Source of the DNA: CAYTBN01 sp964436045
GTDB lineage: Bacteria; Myxococcota_A; UBA796; UBA9615; CAYRNR01
NCBI GenBank assembly: GCA_964436045.1
Contig: CAYTBN010000017.1
Span: forward strand, 1 to 64,000
DNA: 64,000 bases
Direction: 5' to 3'
The position numbers and the translations under genes are program-made. Shown here in pieces: positions 47,602 to 54,844 of this stretch. The notes under the pieces were generated by a model. It was not told where the DNA came from and did no database searches. It saw nothing but the letters and a program-made list of their open reading frames with translations. Each line of letters opens with the position of its first letter. The stretch's first letter is position 1.

Positions 47602-50600
47602 TCAATCCGCGATCCCGTCGCAGTCGTCATCCACGCCATCTCCCGGGACCTCGTCGGCGGCCGGGTGGATCGTGTCGTCGCCGTCGTCACAGTCCCCGCC
47701 GGCCTCGGTGAAGCCGTCGCCATCGTCGTCGTACCACTCGGTTCCCTCGTCCACGACTGAGTCACAATCGTCGTCGAGGCCATTGGCCACCTCGATGGCG
47801 CCCGGGTTGACGTCGGGATCCCCGTCGTGGCAATCGCCGCCGTTCTCGGAGAGGCCGTCCCCGTCGTCGTCGAAGGCCCCCGTCCCCTCGTCGACGGTGC
47901 CGTCGCAGTCGTTGTCGATCCCGTCCTCGAGCTCCGTGGCGCCCGGGTGGATCGACGGATCGCCATCGTCGCAGTCACCGCCCGATTCGGCAAAGCCGTC
48001 CCCATCGTCGTCCAGCCCCTCGGTGCCGTCGTCCACCTCGCCGTCGCAGTCGTTGTCCCGGCCGTCCAGCAGCTCCTCCGCCCCAGGGAAGGTGTCCTCG
48101 GACGTGTCGTCACAGTCGCCGTCTTGCTCGCTGAATCCGTCCCCATCGTCGTCGAAGGCCACCGTGCCATCGTCCACGTCGCCGTCGCAGTCGTTGTCGA
48201 CGCCGTCCAGGTACTCATCGGCACCCGGGTGCACCGACGGGTCACCGTCGTCGCAGTCGCCCCCACAGCTGGAGAACCCATCGGCGTCCGCGTCGTGGGA
48301 GGAGGCGCCGCTGCCCTGGCAGACGTTGGCCAGCAGCGCCACGGTCAACTGGGGATCGTCGGGGTCGTCCGTATGGACGCGCAGCGAGGCCTCGAGGGGC
48401 AGCGAGTCGGCCGCTTCGAGTTCCACCTGGATCTGAACCTCCGTGCCCGCGGGAACGCCAAAAGGCGGCTCACCGGCGGTGGCTGGAAGGACCAGGGTGA
48501 ACGCGTCCTCGTCCAGCTCGAGCTGTGAGATCGTCACCGGCACCGCCCCGTCGGCTGCCAGGGTCACCGGCAGGGTGATCAGCTCCCCCGGCTCGACGAC
48601 GCCGAAGTCCAGCACGAGGGGATAGATCTGGACCACGGGATCCACGCCCTGGCCGCGCAGCGGCACCTCCAGCTGGGTCACCTCGCCAGCGTCCGAGACC
48701 ACCGCCAGCTCGGCCTGGTAGAGCCCAGCGGTGGGCGGCGAGAAGCGGACCGTGACCCCCTCGCTGGAGCCCCGCTCTACGGTCAACGAGGTGTCGCCCA
48801 CCAGTTCGAAGGCCGCTCCATCGTCCCCCTGGACGCTGAGGCTGGCGATGGTCACCGAGGACTGGCCCACGTTGTTCAGCAGCAGCTCGTCCTCGACCTG
48901 AGCGCCCGCGGCCACCGAACCCAGGTCCAGCACCGACGGCGTCACCGACAGGTCGCGCACGCCCTGGGAGATGCTCACGTCCGAGCCGCAGCCCGGCGCC
49001 GCCACCAGTGACAGCGCCAGGATCGACAGCGGAAACCCCGTCCGCCGGCCACGCCGGCCACGGCGGCCGCCGAGGATCAACAGGAGCAAGGCCATCCCGG
49101 CCAGCGCCAGCGCAGGTGTCCCCCTTCCCGTGCGCCCGACGGCGCAGCTGGGCTCCTCGTCGTCGTCACCACCGTCGTCCGCTACGCACCCCTCGTCCAC
49201 CTCGTCGTCGCAGTCGTTGTCGAGGCCGTCACACAGCTCCTCGGCGCCCGGACCGACCCAGGGATCGGTGTCGTCGCAGTCCCCATCGTCCTCGGCCGCG
49301 CCGTCCCCGTCGTCGTCGTGGGCGTCCGTGCCCTCGTCCACGAGCCCGTCGCAGTCCTGGTCCACACCGTCGCTGCTCTCTTCCGCCCCCGGGTGGATCC
49401 CGGCGTTGCCGTCGTCACAATCGCCGCCGTCGTCGCTGAATCCGTCCCCGTCGTCGTCGCTGTAGTCCGTGTCCTCGTCCACGGTCCCGTCGCAGTCGTC
49501 GTCGATCCCGTTGCCCAGCTCGCTGGCCTCCGGATGGACGCCCGGGTCACCGTCGTCGCAGTCCCCGGCGATCTCGGCGAATCCGTCGCCGTCGTCGTCC
49601 ACCACCTCCGTGCCCTCGTCGACGGTCCCGTCACAGTCGTCGTCGATTCCGTTCTCCTGTTCGGCCGCGGCGGGGTGCACGGCGGCGTCGCCGTCGTCAC
49701 AGTCGCCACCCGACTCGGCGAATCCGTCGCCGTCGTCGTCCTCGCTGTCCGCGCCGTATCCGTCCGTCACTCCATCGCAGTCGTTGTCGACGCCGTCCAA
49801 CGGATCGCCGGCCCCCGGGTGGATGGACGGATCGCCGTCGTGGCAGTCGCCGTCCACCTCGGCGTGGCCATCGCCGTCGTCGTCGTACAGCTCCGTGCCC
49901 TCGTCGACCGTCCCGTCGCAGTCCTGGTCCACGCCGTCGGCCAGCTCCGCCGCCGCCGGGTGGATCGCCGGATCGCCGTCGTCGCAGTCCCCGCCCGCCT
50001 CCGTCGCCCCATCGCCGTCGTCGTCGAAGCCGTCCGTGCCCTCGTCGACGGTCCCGTCGCAGTCGTTGTCCACCCCGTCGTGGAGCTCCAGCGCGCCCGG
50101 ATAGGTGGCCGGATCGTCGTCCCAGCAGTCCACCAGCACGCCGCACAACGAATAACCGTCGCCGTCCCCGTCAAAACCGTCGTCCACGGCTCCGTCACAG
50201 TCGTCGTCGACGCCGTTGCACAGCTCGGCCGCGCCCGGGAACACCGCCGCGTCATGGTCGTCGCAGTCGTCGCCCCCCGGGACGGCGTCGGAGTCGAAGC
50301 CGTCCCCGTCCACGTCGGTCCAGTCCGATCCGTCGCAGTTCTGGTCCACCCCGTCGTAGGCGATCTCGGCGGCGCCCGGGTGCACGAATCCGGTGGTGTC
50401 GTCGCAGTCGGTCCCGCCGCAGGCCTGGTCGGTGTACCCGTCCCCATCCGCGTCGGCGCAGACCGACGGGGGCTCGAAGCGGACGGCGTACCCGGCGGTC
50501 ACCGGAGCCAACCCGTCGCAGCCCACCTCCAGCGCGGCGCCGGTGAGCGCCGTGGCGTCGGCGATGCCCACCGTCGCGCTGGCGGCGTCGTCGCAGGCGC

Positions 50601-51312
50601 CATCGCCGAGGGTCACGTCCTGGTAATGGAACTCGATGGAGCCGTCCGCCTCGAACAGCCGGGCCGTGAAGGTCGCCCCGTTGTTGCCGCAGCTCATGTG
50701 GCGGTTGTCGATCCACGAGGCGATGAACACCCGATCGGGGGCGGCGCCGAGGGTCGTGTAGCCGAAGGCCGAGGTGATGAAGAACGAACCGCCGCCGCAG
50801 ATGAAGTAGTTGTTGTTCGCGTAGTAGTCGTCCCAGAGCACGGCCAGCCGGGGGTGCAGGGCCGCGGCCAACGGGCAGGCGTTGAGGTCGTCGCCACCGT
50901 TCATGGTGTCGAGGCTGGCGTTGGTCGGGTGCAGGGCGCCGTTGGCGCTGATGGCCACCCGGGAGTAGCTGACGCCGTAGAACTCGAAGTCGAATCCCAG
51001 GTTGACCGTGTACCACTCCGCCTGGCACAGGCCCAGGCCACCTGCCGGCGGCTGGTAGGCGGCGTCGTAGGCCGGCCCGCCCGGCTCGTCGGAGTCGATC
51101 CAGGTGTAACCGTAGGCGTCGGGCCCACCCGCGGCGGCGGACGAGACGAGCGGCGGCACCAGGCACAGCAGGCCAGCGACGAGCCGGCTCGCCCAGCGAC
51201 CGGGCGCCACGGTCGGCTTGCCCGGGCGTGTCTTCGTGGGAACACGGCCGGGAAAGCCGACCGTGGCACCCTCCATCGAGGCCCACTCGACGCTACCCCG
51301 GCGATCACTCAT
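47602..51312 (-). CDS. Secreted MopE-repeat protein fused in frame to a HYDIN-like/MopE lipoprotein-type half
   Basis: A 1,236-residue continuous frame. First half: N-terminal leader encoded partly by a palindromic repeat, signal-like helix 'LVAGLLCLVPPLV', a beta-rich domain with 'FDFEFYGVSY' and 'ISANGALHP', nine MopE repeats, then 'EEPSCAVGRTG', a hydrophobic helix and 'GGRRGRRGRR', a MYXO-CTERM-like end. Without a stop it continues into 'FPLSILALSLVAAPGC', a perfect lipoprotein signal, two choice-of-anchor/HYDIN-like Ig domains ('VTPSVLDLGSVAAGA', 'IYPLVLDFGVVEPGE') and five MopE repeats. So two genes seem fused, or the second starts internally. ATG 51312 overlaps the stop of the MBL gene (ATGA) and has GGAGG upstream. 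Confidence 0.8.
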   Translation of the reverse strand: MSDRRGSVEWASMEGATVGFPGRVPTKTRPGKPTVAPGRWASRLVAGLLCLVPPLVSSAAAGGPDAYGYTWIDSDEPGGPAYDAAYQPPAGGLGLCQAEWYTVNLGFDFEFYGVSYSRVAISANGALHPTNASLDTMNGGDDLNACPLAAALHPRLAVLWDDYYANNNYFICGGGSFFITSAFGYTTLGAAPDRVFIASWIDNRHMSCGNNGATFTARLFEADGSIEFHYQDVTLGDGACDDAASATVGIADATALTGAALEVGCDGLAPVTAGYAVRFEPPSVCADADGDGYTDQACGGTDCDDTTGFVHPGAAEIAYDGVDQNCDGSDWTDVDGDGFDSDAVPGGDDCDDHDAAVFPGAAELCNGVDDDCDGAVDDGFDGDGDGYSLCGVLVDCWDDDPATYPGALELHDGVDNDCDGTVDEGTDGFDDDGDGATEAGGDCDDGDPAIHPAAAELADGVDQDCDGTVDEGTELYDDDGDGHAEVDGDCHDGDPSIHPGAGDPLDGVDNDCDGVTDGYGADSEDDDGDGFAESGGDCDDGDAAVHPAAAEQENGIDDDCDGTVDEGTEVVDDDGDGFAEIAGDCDDGDPGVHPEASELGNGIDDDCDGTVDEDTDYSDDDGDGFSDDGGDCDDGNAGIHPGAEESSDGVDQDCDGLVDEGTDAHDDDGDGAAEDDGDCDDTDPWVGPGAEELCDGLDNDCDDEVDEGCVADDGGDDDEEPSCAVGRTGRGTPALALAGMALLLLILGGRRGRRGRRTGFPLSILALSLVAAPGCGSDVSISQGVRDLSVTPSVLDLGSVAAGAQVEDELLLNNVGQSSVTIASLSVQGDDGAAFELVGDTSLTVERGSSEGVTVRFSPPTAGLYQAELAVVSDAGEVTQLEVPLRGQGVDPVVQIYPLVLDFGVVEPGELITLPVTLAADGAVPVTISQLELDEDAFTLVLPATAGEPPFGVPAGTEVQIQVELEAADSLPLEASLRVHTDDPDDPQLTVALLANVCQGSGASSHDADADGFSSCGGDCDDGDPSVHPGADEYLDGVDNDCDGDVDDGTVAFDDDGDGFSEQDGDCDDTSEDTFPGAEELLDGRDNDCDGEVDDGTEGLDDDGDGFAESGGDCDDGDPSIHPGATELEDGIDNDCDGTVDEGTGAFDDDGDGLSENGGDCHDGDPDVNPGAIEVANGLDDDCDSVVDEGTEWYDDDGDGFTEAGGDCDDGDDTIHPAADEVPGDGVDDDCDGIAD
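51203..51270 (-). repeat. Palindromic element inside a coding N-terminus
   Basis: Two 29-bp arms (51203-51231 and 51242-51270) are inverted repeats with three mismatches around a 10-bp spacer. The element lies inside the reading frame of the 51312 gene, between its coupled ATG and the signal-peptide helix, and is translated as about 23 residues. A half copy is at 5917-5945. Confidence 0.85.
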
Positions 51313-52004
51313 CTTCGTCCTCCCCGCCACATCCCGTGGGCACGCAGCTGATCCTCGATGAAGGCGTCCACCCGCTCATGGCCGCGATAGACGCCGTAGT
51401 GACCCTCGCACAGCACGTCCGCGCCGGCCCCCAGCAGCCCCTCCATGCTATTGCACCAGCGACGGATGTCCGAGCCGAAGGCGTCGTCGAACGGCCCGTG
51501 GATGTCCTGGCCGAAGAGTATCGTCTCCCCGCCGACCTCGAGCCAGGCCACCATGGATCCGGGGGTGTGGCCCGGAGTGTGCTGCAGCCGCAGCCGTCCC
51601 CGGGAGAACTCGAGGGTCTCCCCGGCACCGCTGATCGGATGACTCACCGGGACCCCGGCCAGCCGCAGGCCGTACCAGCTGGCCGCGGTAGCCGCGGGAT
51701 CCCCGCTCTCGATGGCAGCCCGGTCCAGGTCGTGGGCGACCACCCGGCAGCCGCTGTCGGCCACTGCCAGGGCGGCGGCGCCGATATGGTCGATGTGCCC
51801 ATGGGTCAGGACCAGGGTATGCACGGTCGTGGAATCCAGCCCGGCGGCGCTCAGCTGCTCGCGGATCCGCGGCCAGCCGGGGCCTGCGCCGCAGTCGATC
51901 AACACGGTCTCGCCCAGGTCCAGGGCGTAGACCAGGCAGTCGGCCGGGTGGGACAGGTCACTGCCGCCGACCAGGAACACACCCTCGGCAACGCGCTCGG
52001 GCAC
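51309..52004 (-). CDS. Metallo-beta-lactamase-fold hydrolase
   Basis: A 231-residue MBL-fold protein. Metal ligands are in 'THGHIDHIG' (His68, His70, Asp72, His73), then 'HTPGHTPGS', an Asp in 'ILFGQDIHG' and a late 'CEGHYGVY' His. It is glyoxalase II/SoxH-like in layout; the substrate is unknown. GTG start at 52004 has AGGAGG 5 bp upstream. It is the first gene of the minus-strand operon and its stop overlaps the next ATG. A TATGAT -10 element lies about 20 bp upstream. Confidence 0.87.
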   Translation of the reverse strand: MPERVAEGVFLVGGSDLSHPADCLVYALDLGETVLIDCGAGPGWPRIREQLSAAGLDSTTVHTLVLTHGHIDHIGAAALAVADSGCRVVAHDLDRAAIESGDPAATAASWYGLRLAGVPVSHPISGAGETLEFSRGRLRLQHTPGHTPGSMVAWLEVGGETILFGQDIHGPFDDAFGSDIRRWCNSMEGLLGAGADVLCEGHYGVYRGHERVDAFIEDQLRAHGMWRGGRR

Positions 52005-52024
52005 GGGAGCCTCCTCGAGGGGGA

Positions 52025-52072
52025 ATCATAACGCCCCGCCATGGTCGAAAGCCGCGATGCCTGGTTTAATAG
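52025..52072. promoter_or_regulatory. Divergent promoters between the MBL and VWA operons
   Basis: Minus strand: TATGAT (52030-52025) is a good -10 for the MBL gene, with a weak -35. Plus strand: TCGAAA (52045-52050) and TAATAG (52067-52072), 16 bp apart, are a plausible promoter about 25 bp upstream of the VWA gene ATG. The two operons share a 92-bp divergent region. Confidence 0.4.
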
Positions 52073-52096
52073 CAAACAGGCACGAACGGGAGCAGG

Positions 52097-53110
52097 ATGC
52101 GAAGCCGAGCCATGCCCATCGCCCTGATCGCCTGGCTCACCCTGGCCGGTGCCTGCAACGAGTACGATCTGAGCGGCACCGAACACACCGAGGTGTTCCT
52201 CCTCGATCCCTCGGTCCTGGTCGACATCCTGTTCGTGGTCGACAACTCCCCGTCGATGGTCCAGGAGCACCAGAAGGTCGCCAACGGCTTCGCCAACTTC
52301 ATCTTAGAGGTCAACGAGAGCCAGTCCGATTGGCACATCGGCGTGACCACCACCGACATGGAGACCAACGCCGGCGGGGTACTCCTGGGTCCCGATCCGA
52401 CCTTCATCTCGCCGGAGACGGACAACTACGAGTCCCTGTTCCTGGCCAAGATCGCCACGGTCGGGACCAACGGGTCGGGCTGGGAGAAGGGGCTGCAAGC
52501 CGCCCGGCGGGCGTTGTTCGATTCCCCGGCCGGCGTCTCCGACACGGCCAACGTCGGTTTCCAGCGCGACGATGCGGACCTGGCGATCGTGGTGATCAGC
52601 GACGAGAACGACTGCTCGGACGAGGGCGCCCTGCCCCACGAGGACCAGGAGGAGTGTTACACCAGCAACGACCTGCTGGAGCCGTTGACCAGCTACATCC
52701 AGGCCTTCGAGGGGCTCAAGTCCGACGAGCAGGAGGTGACGTTCTCGGCCATCGTCGGTCCGCCCGTCGTCGACGGCTGTGACGACACCAAGCCCGGCCA
52801 CCGTTACCTGTCGGTGGCCACCGAACTCGAGGGGCTCAAGGCCTCCATCTGCGAGGCGGACTACGCCGGGATCATGGCCGACCTGGGCCTGACGGCCACC
52901 GGCGTTCAGTACTTCTTCCCGCTCCAGTGGACGCCGGACGTCGACACCCTCGAGATCTCCGTGGACGACGTCGACGTCCCCCCCGATCCCGACGAAGCCA
53001 ACGGCTGGTCCTACCGTTCGGAAGAGAACACGGTCTACCTCTGGGGATCCCACACCCCACCCCGGGGTTCGACGGTGACCATCCACTACTGGACCGCCCA
53101 GGACAACTGA
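52097..53110 (+). CDS. VWA-like lipoprotein
   Basis: A 337-residue lipoprotein with lipobox 'TLAGAC' (Cys20). A von Willebrand factor A-type domain follows: 'DILFVVDNSPSM' provides the MIDAS DxSxS (Asp49, Ser51, Ser53), and 'AIVVISDENDCS' is the later metal-site strand. Such domains bind protein ligands through a divalent cation. Several Cys suggest disulfides. ATG 52097 with GGGAG 5 bp upstream; first gene of a five-gene operon (next start 5 bp after its stop). Confidence 0.85.
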   Translation: MRSRAMPIALIAWLTLAGACNEYDLSGTEHTEVFLLDPSVLVDILFVVDNSPSMVQEHQKVANGFANFILEVNESQSDWHIGVTTTDMETNAGGVLLGPDPTFISPETDNYESLFLAKIATVGTNGSGWEKGLQAARRALFDSPAGVSDTANVGFQRDDADLAIVVISDENDCSDEGALPHEDQEECYTSNDLLEPLTSYIQAFEGLKSDEQEVTFSAIVGPPVVDGCDDTKPGHRYLSVATELEGLKASICEADYAGIMADLGLTATGVQYFFPLQWTPDVDTLEISVDDVDVPPDPDEANGWSYRSEENTVYLWGSHTPPRGSTVTIHYWTAQDN

Positions 53111-53114
53111 CATC

Positions 53115-54647
53115 GTGAGCCGCCATCCCCTCCCCGATCCGTCCCCGTGGTCACCCCGTGGCGCCCTCGGGCTCGCGATGGTGGTTTGCGCGGCGCTGGC
53201 GGGCTGCCCCACCACCGAGGAGGGCTTCGAGGCGGAGTTGCATCTGACCTCGGCGGCCAACCAGTCCCCCTTCACCGAGGTCGGGCGGCTGGAGATCACC
53301 TTCCGCTACGACGGCGCCGAGGCGCTGGTCTACACCCTGGACGCCCCGTTCGACGGACCGCCTCTGCTCGATGATCTACCCCGGGCCGAGGCGGGCGAGG
53401 TCGAGGTGGTCGTCCGCGGCCAGGAGCAGGACGCCTCCGCGGACGGAGGCTGGCGGACGGTGGCCGACGGGTCAGGTGGCGGCTTCGCGATGCCTCCCGA
53501 GGATCCCATCGAGGTCCACGTCTTGATGAAGGGACAGATCGCGCTGATGGACGGCCGGCTCGACGAGGCCCGCGGGGAGGGCCAGGCCTTCGCGCTCGAC
53601 GACGGACGCGTGGTGCTGATCGGCGGCACCGACGGCTCGACCACCGTACCCGCGGTCGAGGTGCTGCTGGCAGATCCGGAGGATCCCTACAGCGGCGAGG
53701 AGGTGACTGAGCTGCCCCGGATGGCCCACGCGGCGTTCCTGATCCAGGAGAGCGGCACGGACTTCGATGGCCAGGTCGTGGTGGTCGGCGGCGACACCGA
53801 GTGCGGCGACTTCGTCTGCTTCACCTCCAACGCCGAGCAGACCGTGGCGATGGACGTCGTCGCCTTCGATCCGACCCAGGACACCTTCGAGACCATCGAC
53901 ACCCTGGTCTATGGGCGCATCGGCGGCGTCCCGGCCCAGCTGCCCGACGGACGCTGGGCCATCATCAGCGGCTTCGACGAGGACGGCGGCTACCCCGTGT
54001 TCCCGTACATCTTCGACGCGGACGGAGGTGGCGTCGGCTGGGCCGACGGCGGAGCCGATGGCCGCGAGCAACATACCTGTGCCTCCCTCGACGTGAGTAA
54101 TGGCAAGGTGCTGATCGCAGGTGGGATCGTCAACGACGAGCTGCAATCCGAAGCGCTGCTGTGGTCCGACGGCGCGGGAGCCCTGGCCACGGGTTCGCTG
54201 AGCCAGGCGCGGATGCGCCACACCACGACCGTGCTGCCCAACGGCAACGCGCTGTTCGTCGGAGGGGCCACCGGCCAGTTCTTCGATGCCGCGGGCAGCC
54301 CCCTGGACTCGGTGGAGATGTACGACGCGGACGCGGGCACCTTCTCGGATGTCACACCGGGACTGGACCACGCCCGCCAGCGCCACATCGCTGTGCCCCT
54401 GTCCGGCGGCGAGGACGGCGTGTTGATCTGCGGCGGCGTGGACCAGCCGGGCGAGGCGGGCACCGCCGTGCTGGAGTGCGAGGTCTATTCGGTGACCACC
54501 GGTGCCTTCGAGAGCCGGCCTGGCCTCGAGCTGGTGGAGGGCGGCGAGGGCATGATGGGTGTGCCCCTGGAGGACGGAAGTGTCCTGCTGATGGGCGGCC
54601 TGGCGGGCGGCCAGCCCTCGGACGCCGTCCACCTGTATTACCCGTGA
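53115..54647 (+). CDS. Kelch-like beta-propeller lipoprotein
   Basis: A 510-residue lipoprotein with lipobox 'AALAGC' (Cys31) and an N-terminal Ig-like region to about 150. The C-terminal ~350 residues carry kelch/galactose-oxidase-like repeats: 'LDDGRVVLIGGTDG', 'FDGQVVVVGGDTE', 'LPDGRWAIISGFDE', 'VSNGKVLIAGGI', 'LPNGNALFVGGATG', 'GGEDGVLICGGV' and 'LEDGSVLLMGGLAG', about seven blades. No catalytic Cys-Tyr pair is evident, so it is probably a binding propeller. GTG start 4 bp after the VWA gene. Confidence 0.8.
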   Translation: MSRHPLPDPSPWSPRGALGLAMVVCAALAGCPTTEEGFEAELHLTSAANQSPFTEVGRLEITFRYDGAEALVYTLDAPFDGPPLLDDLPRAEAGEVEVVVRGQEQDASADGGWRTVADGSGGGFAMPPEDPIEVHVLMKGQIALMDGRLDEARGEGQAFALDDGRVVLIGGTDGSTTVPAVEVLLADPEDPYSGEEVTELPRMAHAAFLIQESGTDFDGQVVVVGGDTECGDFVCFTSNAEQTVAMDVVAFDPTQDTFETIDTLVYGRIGGVPAQLPDGRWAIISGFDEDGGYPVFPYIFDADGGGVGWADGGADGREQHTCASLDVSNGKVLIAGGIVNDELQSEALLWSDGAGALATGSLSQARMRHTTTVLPNGNALFVGGATGQFFDAAGSPLDSVEMYDADAGTFSDVTPGLDHARQRHIAVPLSGGEDGVLICGGVDQPGEAGTAVLECEVYSVTTGAFESRPGLELVEGGEGMMGVPLEDGSVLLMGGLAGGQPSDAVHLYYP

Positions 54648-54790
54648 AATCCTCGGGTATCGGTTCCCCTCCGGCGTCCGTCCCGGTTCCTGTGAGTACA
54701 CGCGCGGATGGCCGGGATCGTGCATGGTGTGCCCAGGCATCCGGCCACGAGGACATCGACGCGAGGAAACGGGCATTGGGGCGTAGGGGC

Positions 54791-54835
54791 GCGACAGCAC
54801 GGCTATCTCACCTCCTCTGAGGAGTCGCGCTGTCG
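54791..54835 (+). promoter_or_regulatory. Hairpin covering the ribosome site of the TonB-receptor gene
   Basis: An outer stem (54792-54798 with 54829-54835) and an inner CTCCTC/GAGGAG stem (54812-54817 with 54819-54824) fold the leader. The GAGGAG is the only good Shine-Dalgarno, 5 bp before a CTG at 54830, so the ribosome site would be paired. Confidence 0.4.
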
Positions 54836-54844
54836 TTTGTCTGG

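Noticed and set aside
54648..54790. Cobalamin riboswitch before the TonB receptor
   Set aside because: No conserved B12-box sequence is visible; only the simple hairpin at the ribosome site is supported.
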